Below are positions 27,062-36,191 of a stretch of DNA of 64,000 nucleotides, in pieces; within the stretch, counting starts at the first letter, position 1, and each line of letters begins with the position of its first letter. The stretch spans positions 310,001 to 374,000 of the forward strand of contig NZ_AUIB01000001.1 in the NCBI RefSeq assembly GCF_000423485.1, written 5' to 3'. The position numbers and the translations under genes were made by a program. The notes beneath the pieces are model-generated. The model worked only from the letters and a program-made list of their open reading frames with translations, was not told the DNA's origin and did no database searches. The stretch is from Propionimicrobium lymphophilum DSM 4903. Its GTDB lineage: Bacteria > Actinomycetota > Actinomycetes > Propionibacteriales > Propionibacteriaceae.

Positions 27062-30000
27062 GTGACTCAAAAAGACAACTCTGCGCGAGGCAAGAAATTT
27101 TCCCGCGCACTTCTTGCCGGACTCATCGCAGTAGTAATGGCTTTTACTTGGTTGCCTAATCTGCCAGCAGCTCAAGCACAAACTTCATCTAGAAAATGTG
27201 GCTATGGCGAGTCTCCCAAGTGGGATATGACTGATGATCCTTATATGCCGCCATATGAGCGCCGAGATAATGTTCAAGTCGTCACTTGGAAACAAAACCA
27301 AAAAGCTTACATACAGCTTTCGTATAACCTACTTAAACTCGGCAGCAATCTTGTCTTTACCCCGTACGCTGAGTGGCAAGACCAAGATGGTGTCCAACAC
27401 AAGGAAAAAATAGAGTTAAGCAGTAGCGTGCCGCCGCGCTTTACGCCACCTGAATCTGCCGTAGATAAAAGCCGTGTTGGTTGGCCAGCTAAAATCAAAA
27501 TCACTCTGGAACGCATTGATGGTAGCTGCACAATTCCTGCAGAATATGCTTCACGAACAGTTGAAGTTCCAGGCGGTAAGCTGCTTGATCGTAGTGATGT
27601 TTTAAGAGTCAACTATAAGTATGGCGAAGGTGAAACTGATGCGTCAGATAAACCTGTTGATCCATGGCCAGATTCTGAAAATACTGGCCGTAGCGTTGGC
27701 GACAAATTTTACTTTGATAAAGACCCGAGCCAAACACCGTATACCGAGTATGCAGTGTGGGCTCAGGGCAAGTGTGCTGACGTAGCTGCTGATGCTGCGA
27801 AAGATCGATGCACTCAAATCACGGTCAAGGGTAAAGAGTACGCGCAAATTACCCTGCCTAAAAAGAAGCAGACATATTTCAATGAAATTCTGAAATATGT
27901 CGATGGTAAAGCTAAACAATTTGACTATGCTGGTTCGTTGCCGGCTGAGGGCTACTCCTTCATAGAAGCGGTTGATCGTCATGGCAACATTGACTATCCC
28001 TCACCGTATAGTCGCATGGAGCCGAATGTTCATGGGCCAGCATATGGAAACCTTGAGCCGGACGGGCCTAATGACCCCAAACCCGCGAAGTGGGGCTGGG
28101 AGATCGAGGATAAAATCGGTAAAAATGGCGATAGATTCCGTATGCCACTGGCTCAACATAGAATCCCTGAAAATGAGCGCGGCTTCTACTACTACGTAGT
28201 TAAAAAAGATGGCAGCCTAGAGTGGCAGGGTAGCGATACTACGAAATGGGTCAACGTCAAGGGCGTAGCTGAATACGTTAATGGCAAAGCCACGGTTACA
28301 GTTCGTGCTTATCCATGGCTATGCCATCCAGACCCTAATAATCCAAAGGGTGGAACGGTAACCAAAAATGGTATGACCGACCCCTATTACACTATCGACG
28401 ATAGTTACTGCGGTTTCCGCGAATGGAAACTTGAGTTCACCGATGTTCCACCGGCACCTGTCGTTCGGGTAACTCCGATGCAAGTTGCAGAATCTTTCAA
28501 AGATGAGCAAGGAAATTGGGTTAATAATTTCCTCCCCTCAATTGATGATTTGAAAGCTAACTTAAAAGTCAGGAACGATAACGGCAATTTTGTTGCTTTG
28601 CCTGATAACGCCAAGCTCGAAATCGGCGAAGGAACTGTCCAGAATTGGGTTGGCTATTCCGATACCGAAGCAGTTGAGAAGTTATACGAGAAACTGCAAG
28701 AAAAGTACACTGGCAATCAGCCAACACGTGAGGAAAAAATCAAAGTCAAGGTGACCATTAATGGCGCCAGCACGGTTGTTGACGTCCCAATTACCGTCGT
28801 GAAAAATATTTATGAGGCTTTGACGCAAAATGGGCAGCCCAGGTACGTGCCTGGAGGCTATCTGCGGGTGTCTTTGGACCCAACGAATAATGCACAAGAT
28901 GCGCAGCGTACTTACTATTATGTGAATCCGAAAGCTAAGGTAGCTATCCCTGCAATCACGCCGAAGCCCATACCAGGTAAAACACATGTTGGCTGGGAGC
29001 TGCGTGCTGGACAGGCAGAACCCCAGGCATATGATCTGTCAGCGCGTCACCAGTTTACCGATTCTAAGAATGAGATCATTGCTAAATACTCTGACAACGT
29101 TCTTCCAGAAAAAAATGGGCAAAAGCCTGCTGGGACGCCAGACAACTTTGTCAAAGTGACCGTTGATCGCGGTAAAGAAGCAAAGTTGGAAGGTCAAGAT
29201 CAACAGTCTGTCTTCTGGGTTAACCCAGCTAGCGACGTTGAGCTACCAGTGGTCGAACCTATCGGAAAAACTGAGGATAGATTGACCTATAACTTTGTTT
29301 CTTGGAAGTCTGATGATTCAAGAGAGTGGAAGTCGGGCGCCAAACTAGCCGGAAAGTTCACTAAAGATACGGTGATTAGTGCTGGATATAACATCAACCA
29401 ACTTCCCCTGCAGCCGGCGGTCAAAACTACCGACAAGATCGTCGTACCAGAGGGCGGTTCTGTTAGTGCAAAGGATCTCGTCATCAACCAATACAATGAT
29501 GGCGACCCGAATAACCCAAATAACCTACCGGCAGGCATGAAGTTCACCTTTGTACAAGAGCCAGATCTAAGCAGTGCTGGCGATAAGCCAGTCAAGGTTC
29601 GGGTAACTTATCCTAATGGCGATGAAGTTGTTATCGATTCGAAGATAACGGTGACAAAGGATGTTGTGTCCCAAGATGGTAGCAATAAACCAACGGTGCC
29701 AGATAATTTTGTCAAGGTTACAGTCGATATCACTGATAAAGGTGTGGTCGAAGAAGGTGCCCAACAGGTTAAAACTTTCTGGGTTAATCCTGCTAAAGAA
29801 GTAACCATTGATATTGCTGAGCCTAAAGGCAAGGAAAAGTTCAAAGACAATTCTGGTAAGGCGTACAACTATGAATTCACCGGTTGGGCTCCTAAAGGCA
29901 TCAAGGCCGCAAAGTGGCCTGCTGGTGACAAAATTGTCTACGCTTTTACCAAACCGAGTGAGTTGGTAGCGCTTTATAAGCTGCCAGCTATCGATATCAA

Positions 30001-31540
30001 ACCGGTGCCTAAACCTGGCGTAGAGCAAATTTCTACCTACGTTGGTAATGAGCCGAACCTTGATGTGATTAAAAAGCACATCAAGTTACCTGATGGCAAG
30101 ACATTCGATAATGATGTTAAGAATGTTGAGATCACTGCTAAACCTGACGTCAGCAAGGCCGGCGATAGCGAGGTAGTGGTAACCGTTGAATACACCGATG
30201 GTGTGAAGGTGACGGTAAAGGTTCCGGTAAAGGTTTATGACAACTTAATCCCTGCCGAGACTAATGGTCGGCCGACTAGAGACATTCCGGATAATTACGT
30301 CAAAGTAATTGTGATTCCTACCAGTCTCAATGAAGATAGCGACAAGAAGGTTTACTTCGTAAATCCTGAGGTTGAGGTAACCATCCCGATGCCTGAGATT
30401 AATCCGAAGGAAGGCGCAAAATTCGTCAAGTGGTCTATCAAAGACGAAACATATGATCCTCAAACAGCGAGGAAGTTTGTCGAAGAGACCAAGATCGTAG
30501 CTTCTTATGAGAAGAAAACTAATCCAGAAGTTAGCTATAAGTCTGGTGTGAAAGTTATCGAAACATTCGTTGGAAATGGTGCTGAAAAACTTGATTACAA
30601 GGCACACATCATTGCTCCTGACGGTTTGACGATAGCTGATGTGGCGCTGCTGACGGATGGCTTCCCTGACCTCAGCAAAGCTGGTGACACTCTGGCGAAG
30701 GTACGGGTCAAGTACACAAATGGTGCAGTACATGACCTGCAGATACCAATTATCGTTCGTGACACTGTCATCCCCTCAAAAGATGGGCAAAAGCCTGAGG
30801 GGACGCCGGATAATTATGTGCGGGTAACTTTCAAACCTACACAGAATGCGAAAGATAGCAGCGATAAAGTATTCTATGTAGATCCGACTGTTGAGGTCGA
30901 CATTGATGTTGCTGATCCTGAGGGCATCGAAAAAACAGTCGATGGAAAAACAAGTACTTACCTATTTGACGGTTGGGATAAACCTAAGAAAGGTAAGTTC
31001 ACTGAAGAAACCATTGTGACCGCTAAATTTAAGGTAAAAACTTCGCTTCCTGCTACGCAGATAACTGAAATTCCAGAGGTAACTACCGAGCCTTTCGTGA
31101 CAAAGCTAGGTGAAAAACCTGAACTGGATAAGTACATTTCAGCGGTCGTAAATAAGGGTGACGATTGGAAGATTGAACTTGTTTCAGAACCAGACGTCAG
31201 CAAGGAAGGTTTTGCTAAAGCACAAATCAAGGTAACTTTCCCTGATGGAGCCACAAGAACAACTGATGTATTGATTTACGTCAAGAAAGAATGCGACGCT
31301 TGCAAGCCATGTGAGTCTAAGGACTCGTCGGTGAAGCCAGATGGGTCTAACCAGAGTCCAAATACTGCGGGCTCAGGTCAGCCTACCAATCCTCGGCAAA
31401 ACTCGAATACCACAAGCAACGCGAAAGGCAAACATGGTGCTGGAGTGCCTACTACGGGTGCTCAGGGCGCTGCGATGTTTACCTTAGCTGCTATCGCAGT
31501 GGCGGCTCTTGGTTTGGTAATTCGTCGGCGCAGAAGTTAA
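27062..31540 (+). CDS. Large cell-wall-anchored surface protein with Rib-like modules
   Basis: 1492 residues. An N-terminal signal peptide (basic MTQKDNSARGKK, hydrophobic core, cleavage expected after PAAQA at 39) and a C-terminal sorting signal (VPTTG at about 1462, hydrophobic stretch, RRRRS) indicate sortase attachment, although VPTTG departs from LPXTG. Residues 1-600 are a non-repetitive, Cys-containing head. From about 600 onward a module recurs: a PDNxVKVTV...xVNP...GW strand-rich block followed by a Rib/alpha-like block containing PDxSxAGD and ending in xVPVxV; PDxS copies fall near residues 834, 1031, 1201 and 1376. Codon use and GC are clearly lower than neighbours, suggesting acquisition. 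Likely an adhesin; ligand unknown. Confidence 0.88.
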   Translation: MTQKDNSARGKKFSRALLAGLIAVVMAFTWLPNLPAAQAQTSSRKCGYGESPKWDMTDDPYMPPYERRDNVQVVTWKQNQKAYIQLSYNLLKLGSNLVFTPYAEWQDQDGVQHKEKIELSSSVPPRFTPPESAVDKSRVGWPAKIKITLERIDGSCTIPAEYASRTVEVPGGKLLDRSDVLRVNYKYGEGETDASDKPVDPWPDSENTGRSVGDKFYFDKDPSQTPYTEYAVWAQGKCADVAADAAKDRCTQITVKGKEYAQITLPKKKQTYFNEILKYVDGKAKQFDYAGSLPAEGYSFIEAVDRHGNIDYPSPYSRMEPNVHGPAYGNLEPDGPNDPKPAKWGWEIEDKIGKNGDRFRMPLAQHRIPENERGFYYYVVKKDGSLEWQGSDTTKWVNVKGVAEYVNGKATVTVRAYPWLCHPDPNNPKGGTVTKNGMTDPYYTIDDSYCGFREWKLEFTDVPPAPVVRVTPMQVAESFKDEQGNWVNNFLPSIDDLKANLKVRNDNGNFVALPDNAKLEIGEGTVQNWVGYSDTEAVEKLYEKLQEKYTGNQPTREEKIKVKVTINGASTVVDVPITVVKNIYEALTQNGQPRYVPGGYLRVSLDPTNNAQDAQRTYYYVNPKAKVAIPAITPKPIPGKTHVGWELRAGQAEPQAYDLSARHQFTDSKNEIIAKYSDNVLPEKNGQKPAGTPDNFVKVTVDRGKEAKLEGQDQQSVFWVNPASDVELPVVEPIGKTEDRLTYNFVSWKSDDSREWKSGAKLAGKFTKDTVISAGYNINQLPLQPAVKTTDKIVVPEGGSVSAKDLVINQYNDGDPNNPNNLPAGMKFTFVQEPDLSSAGDKPVKVRVTYPNGDEVVIDSKITVTKDVVSQDGSNKPTVPDNFVKVTVDITDKGVVEEGAQQVKTFWVNPAKEVTIDIAEPKGKEKFKDNSGKAYNYEFTGWAPKGIKAAKWPAGDKIVYAFTKPSELVALYKLPAIDIKPVPKPGVEQISTYVGNEPNLDVIKKHIKLPDGKTFDNDVKNVEITAKPDVSKAGDSEVVVTVEYTDGVKVTVKVPVKVYDNLIPAETNGRPTRDIPDNYVKVIVIPTSLNEDSDKKVYFVNPEVEVTIPMPEINPKEGAKFVKWSIKDETYDPQTARKFVEETKIVASYEKKTNPEVSYKSGVKVIETFVGNGAEKLDYKAHIIAPDGLTIADVALLTDGFPDLSKAGDTLAKVRVKYTNGAVHDLQIPIIVRDTVIPSKDGQKPEGTPDNYVRVTFKPTQNAKDSSDKVFYVDPTVEVDIDVADPEGIEKTVDGKTSTYLFDGWDKPKKGKFTEETIVTAKFKVKTSLPATQITEIPEVTTEPFVTKLGEKPELDKYISAVVNKGDDWKIELVSEPDVSKEGFAKAQIKVTFPDGATRTTDVLIYVKKECDACKPCESKDSSVKPDGSNQSPNTAGSGQPTNPRQNSNTTSNAKGKHGAGVPTTGAQGAAMFTLAAIAVAALGLVIRRRRS

Positions 31541-31552
31541 TAGCTAAATAAT

Positions 31553-31598
31553 CAGCAGCGGTGTCTTGATCAGTAGATCGGGCACCGCTGCTGGTTTT
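31553..31598 (+). terminator. Terminator of the surface-protein gene
   Basis: CAGCAGCGGTG (31553-31563) pairs with CACCGCTGCTG (31583-31593), followed by GTTTTG. Confidence 0.8.
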
Positions 31599-31635
31599 GT
31601 CTGGTCAAAGAAGTTATCCGAGAAAGCTCGGTTAA

Positions 31636-31661
31636 AAATTTGGGGTTAGTACCCAAAATTT
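31636..31661. repeat. Inverted repeat next to the purD remnant
   Basis: AAATTTGGGG and CCCAAAATTT flank a 6-base loop with one mismatch. Function unknown; it marks the upstream edge of the purD-like sequence. Confidence 0.4.
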
Positions 31662-31965
31662 GCGATTTAGATAAGCTTCTTGAACAACCTAATTGTTTTG
31701 GTTTTGCGCAGTGGTGGACGAGAGTACGCGTTGATGCGTGGTTTAGCTGATTCAACTGTTGCCTAAGTGCTTGTTGCGCCAGGTAATCCCAGTATTAGCT
31801 ACTATGCGCGATGGATGTCTCAGCGGTGGTAGATCTGGCTTGCCAAATAAGGGCCAGCTTCGTCTTGATCGAACCTGATGCTCCGCTGGTTGCGGTCATC
31901 GGCGATTTTATATGCCAGGCTGGAATTCCGGTTTTTGGTCAGTCAAAAACATCTGACTGACTCTG
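31662..31965 (+). pseudogene. Decayed 5' fragment of purD
   Basis: The nucleotide sequence parallels the first about 105 codons of the intact purD at 34908. In one frame it reads NNLIVLVLRSGGREYALMRG then LADSTVA, stop, VLVAPGNP; after a frameshift it reads DVSAVVDLACQIRASFVLIE, then PDAPL, then CQAGIPVFGQSKT, stop. The intact gene has SNLIVLVLGSGGREHALVRG, VAPGNP, DSQAVVELAREVEASFVLIG and RQAGIPVFGPSKA. In-frame stops, a frameshift and small deletions show decay; base composition has drifted to AT. Even the TAGATA box upstream resembles the purD -10 region. Probably left from a duplication or rearrangement. The rest of 31966-32080 holds only the TM2 gene promoter region. Confidence 0.85.
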
Positions 31966-32080
31966 CCGACAGTAACAATTTGAGACGCATCGAGATCGGC
32001 CCCCCTGTTCCGATTAACTTTCGGATAGCGCGGGCTCTTTTGGTTAGATTGGTTGTATCAGCCGACGAGAGGTAAGCATT

Positions 32081-32281
32081 ATGAGCCGCATGACTGCGTT
32101 TTTACTAGCACTTTTGGGTCTGGTCGGAGTTGCCGGAATCCATCGCTTCTACACTGGCAAGGTGGCCACGGGAATCTTGTGGCTTGTGACTGGGGGGCTA
32201 TTCGGAGTCGGCACGGTAATCGATATCATTCGAATCGCCGTCGGTGGTTTCCCAACGAAAGACGGCCAGCGGCTGCAGTAG
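32081..32281 (+). CDS. TM2-domain small membrane protein
   Basis: 66 residues with the TM2 pattern: a first hydrophobic helix, then GIHRFYTGK, then a second helix and a GxxxxxDIIRI segment before a short hydrophilic tail. TM2 proteins are widespread, usually of unknown function, and the HRFY motif lies between the two helices. ATG has GAGAGG 9 bases upstream. Followed by its own terminator. Confidence 0.85.
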   Translation: MSRMTAFLLALLGLVGVAGIHRFYTGKVATGILWLVTGGLFGVGTVIDIIRIAVGGFPTKDGQRLQ

Positions 32282-32287
32282 AACTTA

Positions 32288-32323
32288 AAAACGGCGGGTA
32301 AGTAAAATGCTCACCCGCCGTTT
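32288..32323. terminator. Terminator between TM2 gene and lipoprotein gene
   Basis: AAAACGGCGGGT-type arm (32288-32299) pairs with ACCCGCCGTTT (32313-32323); T-rich after. Lies between convergent genes. Confidence 0.8.
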
Positions 32324-32335
32324 GTTTGTCTTTAA

Positions 32336-32890
32336 TTACTTCTTTGAGATGTTTCCGGTGGCGTCAGCAAAGAAGGAGTCCAGGTCGTCACCCTGGGCGT
32401 CGTCGAAGTCTATCGCGAAGCCCAGCTTGCCGTCCTCTTCATCAAAATCGGCCTCGTCTAGGAATTTTCCGCCGTCGGCAGCCTGTCCTTGAGCATTCTC
32501 AATGGCCTCAACCAGAGTGATGCCGTTTTTGATCTTCTGATCCTTCGCATCGGCGGTTTCGCGCTCGGTCTCGATTACGGTGCCGTTGAGCATTACGTCG
32601 TACTCAACCTTCTCGTTACCCTCGAGAACAGCTACCTCCCAGTGGCTGTTGTCCTCGGTGGAAACGGATAGCGCGACGCCGTCCTTAACCTCTTCAGCCT
32701 TCTTGATGGCATTGAGAGCGCCGTCGGTGTCAAGCTGGTTGGTGGTGGCCGGGGTCTGTGCGCCGGAAGATTCGGTCTTTGAGGCGACTGTGGTGTTAAC
32801 TTCAGTGTTTGCGCCATCGCCAGAGCAGCCAGTCACGGTGGCTGCGAGTAGTGCAGCGCAGATTGCGGATGTGATCTTTAGTTTGATCAT
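32336..32890 (-). CDS. PepSY-like lipoprotein
   Basis: 184 residues with a lipoprotein signal (MIKLKITS, hydrophobic core, lipobox VTGC with Cys at 22) and a Ser/Thr-rich linker. Two small repeats of about 60 residues follow, the first around ALNAIKKAEEVKDGVALSVS...HWEVAVLEGNEKVEYDVMLN, typical of PepSY domains, and the second ending in acidic sequence. PepSY domains are thought to inhibit peptidases or act as surface modules. Single gene, divergent from poxB. Confidence 0.75.
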   Translation of the reverse strand: MIKLKITSAICAALLAATVTGCSGDGANTEVNTTVASKTESSGAQTPATTNQLDTDGALNAIKKAEEVKDGVALSVSTEDNSHWEVAVLEGNEKVEYDVMLNGTVIETERETADAKDQKIKNGITLVEAIENAQGQAADGGKFLDEADFDEEDGKLGFAIDFDDAQGDDLDSFFADATGNISKK

Positions 32891-33038
32891 GCAGCCATTG
32901 TCTCTAGTTATTTTGAGCTAATCAAATAATGGTAGAATTGCTTATATCTACGGCTCTAATTTGTGGTGACAAATTTCCGCCGCCGATTGTAAAGAGGGCG
33001 CGTTGAAAATTGCGCCTAGCTATTTAATAAGGAGCATT

Positions 33039-34766
33039 GTGAGTACGATCGCGCAGCATATTGTTGAAACGCTAAAGGATAGCGGCGTCGAGCGGGTCTG
33101 GGGTGTCGCCGGAGATTCCCTGAACGGCCTTACGGATGCCATTCGCCGCACAGACGGCATAAAGTGGGTGCCGGTTCGTCACGAGGAGGCTGGGGCTTTC
33201 GCTGCAAGTGCGGAAGCCGCCACCACTGGGGAACTCGCAGTGACGGTCGGATCTTGTGGTCCCGGTAACCTGCACTTGATCAACGGCCTGTACGACGCCA
33301 ACCGATCCCGAGTTCCGGTGCTAGCCATCGCCGCACATATTCCTCACGACGAGATCGGCGGTTCGTACTTCCAAGAAACCCACCCCGAAATAATTTTCCA
33401 GGAGTGCTCGGTTTACTGCGAGCTGGTCTCGATGCCGGAGCAGATGCCCAGGATCCTACGTTCGGCAATGCGCGCAGCATTGGACAAGAGGGGAGTGGCG
33501 GTTCTGGTTATCCCCGGAAACGTGCTGCTATCCGAAACCGACGCAGAACCCGAAAAGATAGAGAGCGCTCCATTCCGCGCTGCACCCACCGACGATCAAC
33601 TGGATAAAGCTGCTGAGATCCTCAACTCTTCCAAGAAGATCTCGATCCTCGCCGGAGCAGGTTGCCAGGGCGCACACGACGAAATCGTCGAGATCGCCGA
33701 TAAGTTGCAGGCACCTATGGTGCACTCAATGCGCGGCAAGGAGTGGGTGGCATACGACAACCCGTTCGACGTCGGAATGACAGGCCTTCTTGGCTTCACC
33801 TCCGGTTACAACGCGCTTAAGGAATGCGACACCCTTCTCGTGCTCGGCTGTGATTTGCCGTACCGGCAGTTCTATCCGCAGGATGCCAAGGTTATTCAGG
33901 TCGACATCGATGGCCAGCACATCGGTCGCCGCGTCGACGTCGATCTGCCACTCGTTGGCACCGTGAGGGATACCGTCCAGGCGCTGCTGCCGAAGCTAAA
34001 GGGCAATAAATCTTCTGCCCACTTGAAGTCCATCCAGAAGGACTATGCAAAGTCTTCCAAAGACCTGAAGTCGCTCGCGAAGCCCACCAAGCGCGGAAAA
34101 ATTCACCCGCAGTTCCTCGCCGACCTGCTCAACACCTACGCAACCGACGACGCAGTTTTCATCCCCGACGTCGGCTCGCCGGTAATCTGGGCCGCCCGCT
34201 ACATCGACGTGAACGGCAAGCGCAGAATCATCGGCTCGTTCAACCACGGCTCGATGGCAAATGCCATGCCGATGGCGATGGGCGTTCAAGCGGCGTTCCC
34301 ATCCCGCCAGGTAATCGCGATGTCCGGTGACGGCGGTCTGTCGATGCTGCTCGGAGACCTGCTCTCGCTCAAGCAGAACGGCCTTCCCGTGAAGATCGTG
34401 GTGTTCAACAATTCGTCGCTGAATTTCGTCGAGCTGGAAATGAAGTCCGCGGGCTACGTTAACTTCGCAACTGACTTGCAGGATCCGAATTTCGCCGATA
34501 TCGCCAACGCTGTTGGCCTGAAGGGCTATCGCGTTGAGAAGGGTGGACAGCTGGAGAAGACCGTCAAGGAATTCTTGGCCCACGACGGTCCCGCGGTTCT
34601 GGACGTAATCACCGACCGTCAGGAGCTGACCATCCCGCCGACCCTAGAGCTGGATCAGGTTAAGGGCTTCTCACTCTACGCGATGCGTACCGTGCTCTCC
34701 GGCAGGGGATCGGAACTTCTCGACATGGCTAGGACAAACCTTCGTCAACTTCCGAACCTGTTTTAA
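33039..34766 (+). CDS. poxB: Pyruvate oxidase / pyruvate:quinone oxidoreductase (ThDP-dependent)
   Basis: 575-residue thiamine-diphosphate enzyme that decarboxylates pyruvate to acetate, delivering electrons to quinone via FAD. N-terminal part: VWGVAGDSLNGL, HEEAGAFAASAEA with the catalytic Glu, and GSCGPGNLHLINGLYDA. C-terminal part: ThDP-binding GDGGLSMLLGDLLSLKQ...VFNNSSLNFVE. The C-terminal stretch after residue 530 resembles the PoxB membrane-associating tail. GTG 33039 is chosen for AAGGAG 6 bases upstream; the frame is open 12 codons further. Alternative: acetolactate-synthase-like enzyme, less likely because of the order of motifs and tail. Confidence 0.88.
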   Translation: MSTIAQHIVETLKDSGVERVWGVAGDSLNGLTDAIRRTDGIKWVPVRHEEAGAFAASAEAATTGELAVTVGSCGPGNLHLINGLYDANRSRVPVLAIAAHIPHDEIGGSYFQETHPEIIFQECSVYCELVSMPEQMPRILRSAMRAALDKRGVAVLVIPGNVLLSETDAEPEKIESAPFRAAPTDDQLDKAAEILNSSKKISILAGAGCQGAHDEIVEIADKLQAPMVHSMRGKEWVAYDNPFDVGMTGLLGFTSGYNALKECDTLLVLGCDLPYRQFYPQDAKVIQVDIDGQHIGRRVDVDLPLVGTVRDTVQALLPKLKGNKSSAHLKSIQKDYAKSSKDLKSLAKPTKRGKIHPQFLADLLNTYATDDAVFIPDVGSPVIWAARYIDVNGKRRIIGSFNHGSMANAMPMAMGVQAAFPSRQVIAMSGDGGLSMLLGDLLSLKQNGLPVKIVVFNNSSLNFVELEMKSAGYVNFATDLQDPNFADIANAVGLKGYRVEKGGQLEKTVKEFLAHDGPAVLDVITDRQELTIPPTLELDQVKGFSLYAMRTVLSGRGSELLDMARTNLRQLPNLF

Positions 34767-34894
34767 AAAAAGAGATTCCAATCATCGAAAAGTATCCGCC
34801 AGGGCAGCGCCCGGTTATGCGTGTGCTGCCCTGTTTCGCCTAGTCGCATTCGAGGATGGGTGAATTTTAAGGGTAAGGGCTTAGTAATAGGCGC

Positions 34895-34900
34895 TAGGAT
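34895..34900 (+). promoter_or_regulatory. purD: Minus-10 box (TAGGAT) seven bases before purD
   Basis: TAGGAT, then 7 bases, then GTG at 34908; no ribosome-binding site. Indicates a leaderless purD transcript. Confidence 0.5.
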
Positions 34901-34907
34901 ATGGCCC

Positions 34908-36176
34908 GTGAGCAACTTAATTGTTTTGGTTTTGGGCTCAGGTGGCCGCGAGCACGCGCTGGTTCGCGGCTTGGCTGCAGACCCAACCGTCGCGCAGATA
35001 CACGTCGCCCCAGGCAACCCAGGCTGCGAGGATTTGGCGACCAACCATGAAATCGACCCACTGGATTCGCAAGCGGTAGTCGAACTCGCCCGTGAAGTCG
35101 AGGCCAGTTTCGTTTTGATCGGTCCCGAGGCCCCGTTGGCAGCAGGTATCAGCGACGCTTTGCGCCAGGCCGGGATTCCGGTTTTCGGCCCGTCGAAGGC
35201 AGCAGCTCAGCTGGAGTCGAGCAAGTCGTTCGCCAAGCGCGTCATGGAGAAGGCTGGTGTCCCGACCGCGGGTTACGTGGATTGCAAGAGTCCGGAGGAC
35301 GTCGGGGTTGCGCTGGAGAAGTTCGGTGCGCCATACGTCGTTAAGCACGACGGTCTGGAGGCAGGCAAGGGTGTGCTGGTCACCAACGATCTCGAAGAGG
35401 CCATCGAGCATGCGACTAAAGCCGACGAAGTGGTGATCGAGGAATACCTGGAGGGTCCGGAGGTTAGCCTGTTTTTCGTCACCGACGGACAGACTGCGCT
35501 GCCGATGATGCCCGCTCAAGATTTCAAGAGGCTCTTAAACGACGACCGCGGCCCCAACACCGGCGGCATGGGTGCATACACTCCGTTACCCTGGCTGGAC
35601 GACGACTTCGTCGACCAGGTGCAGCGCGAGGTTGCTGACCCGGTGCTAGCCGCCATGCGGGACGCCGGAATGCCATTCGTGGGTCTGCTTTACGTCGGCC
35701 TCGCCGTCACCAAGGATGGCCCCAAGGTGATCGAGTTCAACGCCAGGTTTGGCGATCCGGAGACGCAGGTACTGATCGCCACGCTCGTCACGCCGCTGGG
35801 GCAGCTGCTCTACTCCTCTGCCACCGGCAAGCTTGCCGAATTTGGCAGGATGATCTTCGAGGGCGCCGCGGTCTGCGTCGTAGTCGCAGCAGAAGGTTAC
35901 CCGGCTGCACCCAAGAAGGGCGGCCATCTGGATCTGCCCGCCGACACCGAAACCGCGCACGTCATCCACGCTGGAACCGCGCGAGATCCTGAAGGCGACA
36001 TAATCGCCAACGGTGGCCGCGTGTTAACCGTGGTGGGCCTAGGAAAGGACGTCCCCGCAGCCCGGAACGCCGCCTATAATCAGCTAACCGAAATCGAATA
36101 CGCCGACGCAATCTGGCGCACGGATATCGCCAGCGACAAGAAACTGAGCGGCGCAGCCAGCAACCGTCCGGTCTAG
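34908..36176 (+). CDS. purD: Phosphoribosylamine-glycine ligase
   Basis: Second enzyme of purine synthesis; ATP-grasp ligase joining glycine to phosphoribosylamine. 422 residues. Marks: VLVLGSGGREHAL (N-terminal), PEAPLAAGI, ATP-grasp region YVVKHDGLEAGKGVL, GPEVSLFFVTDG, DRGPNTGGMGAYTP and EFNARFGDPETQ. GTG at 34908 aligns with homologous starts, though the frame is open upstream. A decayed copy of its 5' end lies 3.2 kb upstream. purB follows after 15 bases with a short site, so the two are an operon. Confidence 0.97.
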   Translation: MSNLIVLVLGSGGREHALVRGLAADPTVAQIHVAPGNPGCEDLATNHEIDPLDSQAVVELAREVEASFVLIGPEAPLAAGISDALRQAGIPVFGPSKAAAQLESSKSFAKRVMEKAGVPTAGYVDCKSPEDVGVALEKFGAPYVVKHDGLEAGKGVLVTNDLEEAIEHATKADEVVIEEYLEGPEVSLFFVTDGQTALPMMPAQDFKRLLNDDRGPNTGGMGAYTPLPWLDDDFVDQVQREVADPVLAAMRDAGMPFVGLLYVGLAVTKDGPKVIEFNARFGDPETQVLIATLVTPLGQLLYSSATGKLAEFGRMIFEGAAVCVVVAAEGYPAAPKKGGHLDLPADTETAHVIHAGTARDPEGDIIANGGRVLTVVGLGKDVPAARNAAYNQLTEIEYADAIWRTDIASDKKLSGAASNRPV

Positions 36177-36191
36177 AAACTAAGGGAACCA

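Noticed and set aside
31878-32075. Short plus-strand frame between surface gene and TM2 gene
   Set aside because: It overlaps the purD remnant in a different frame, without a ribosome site.
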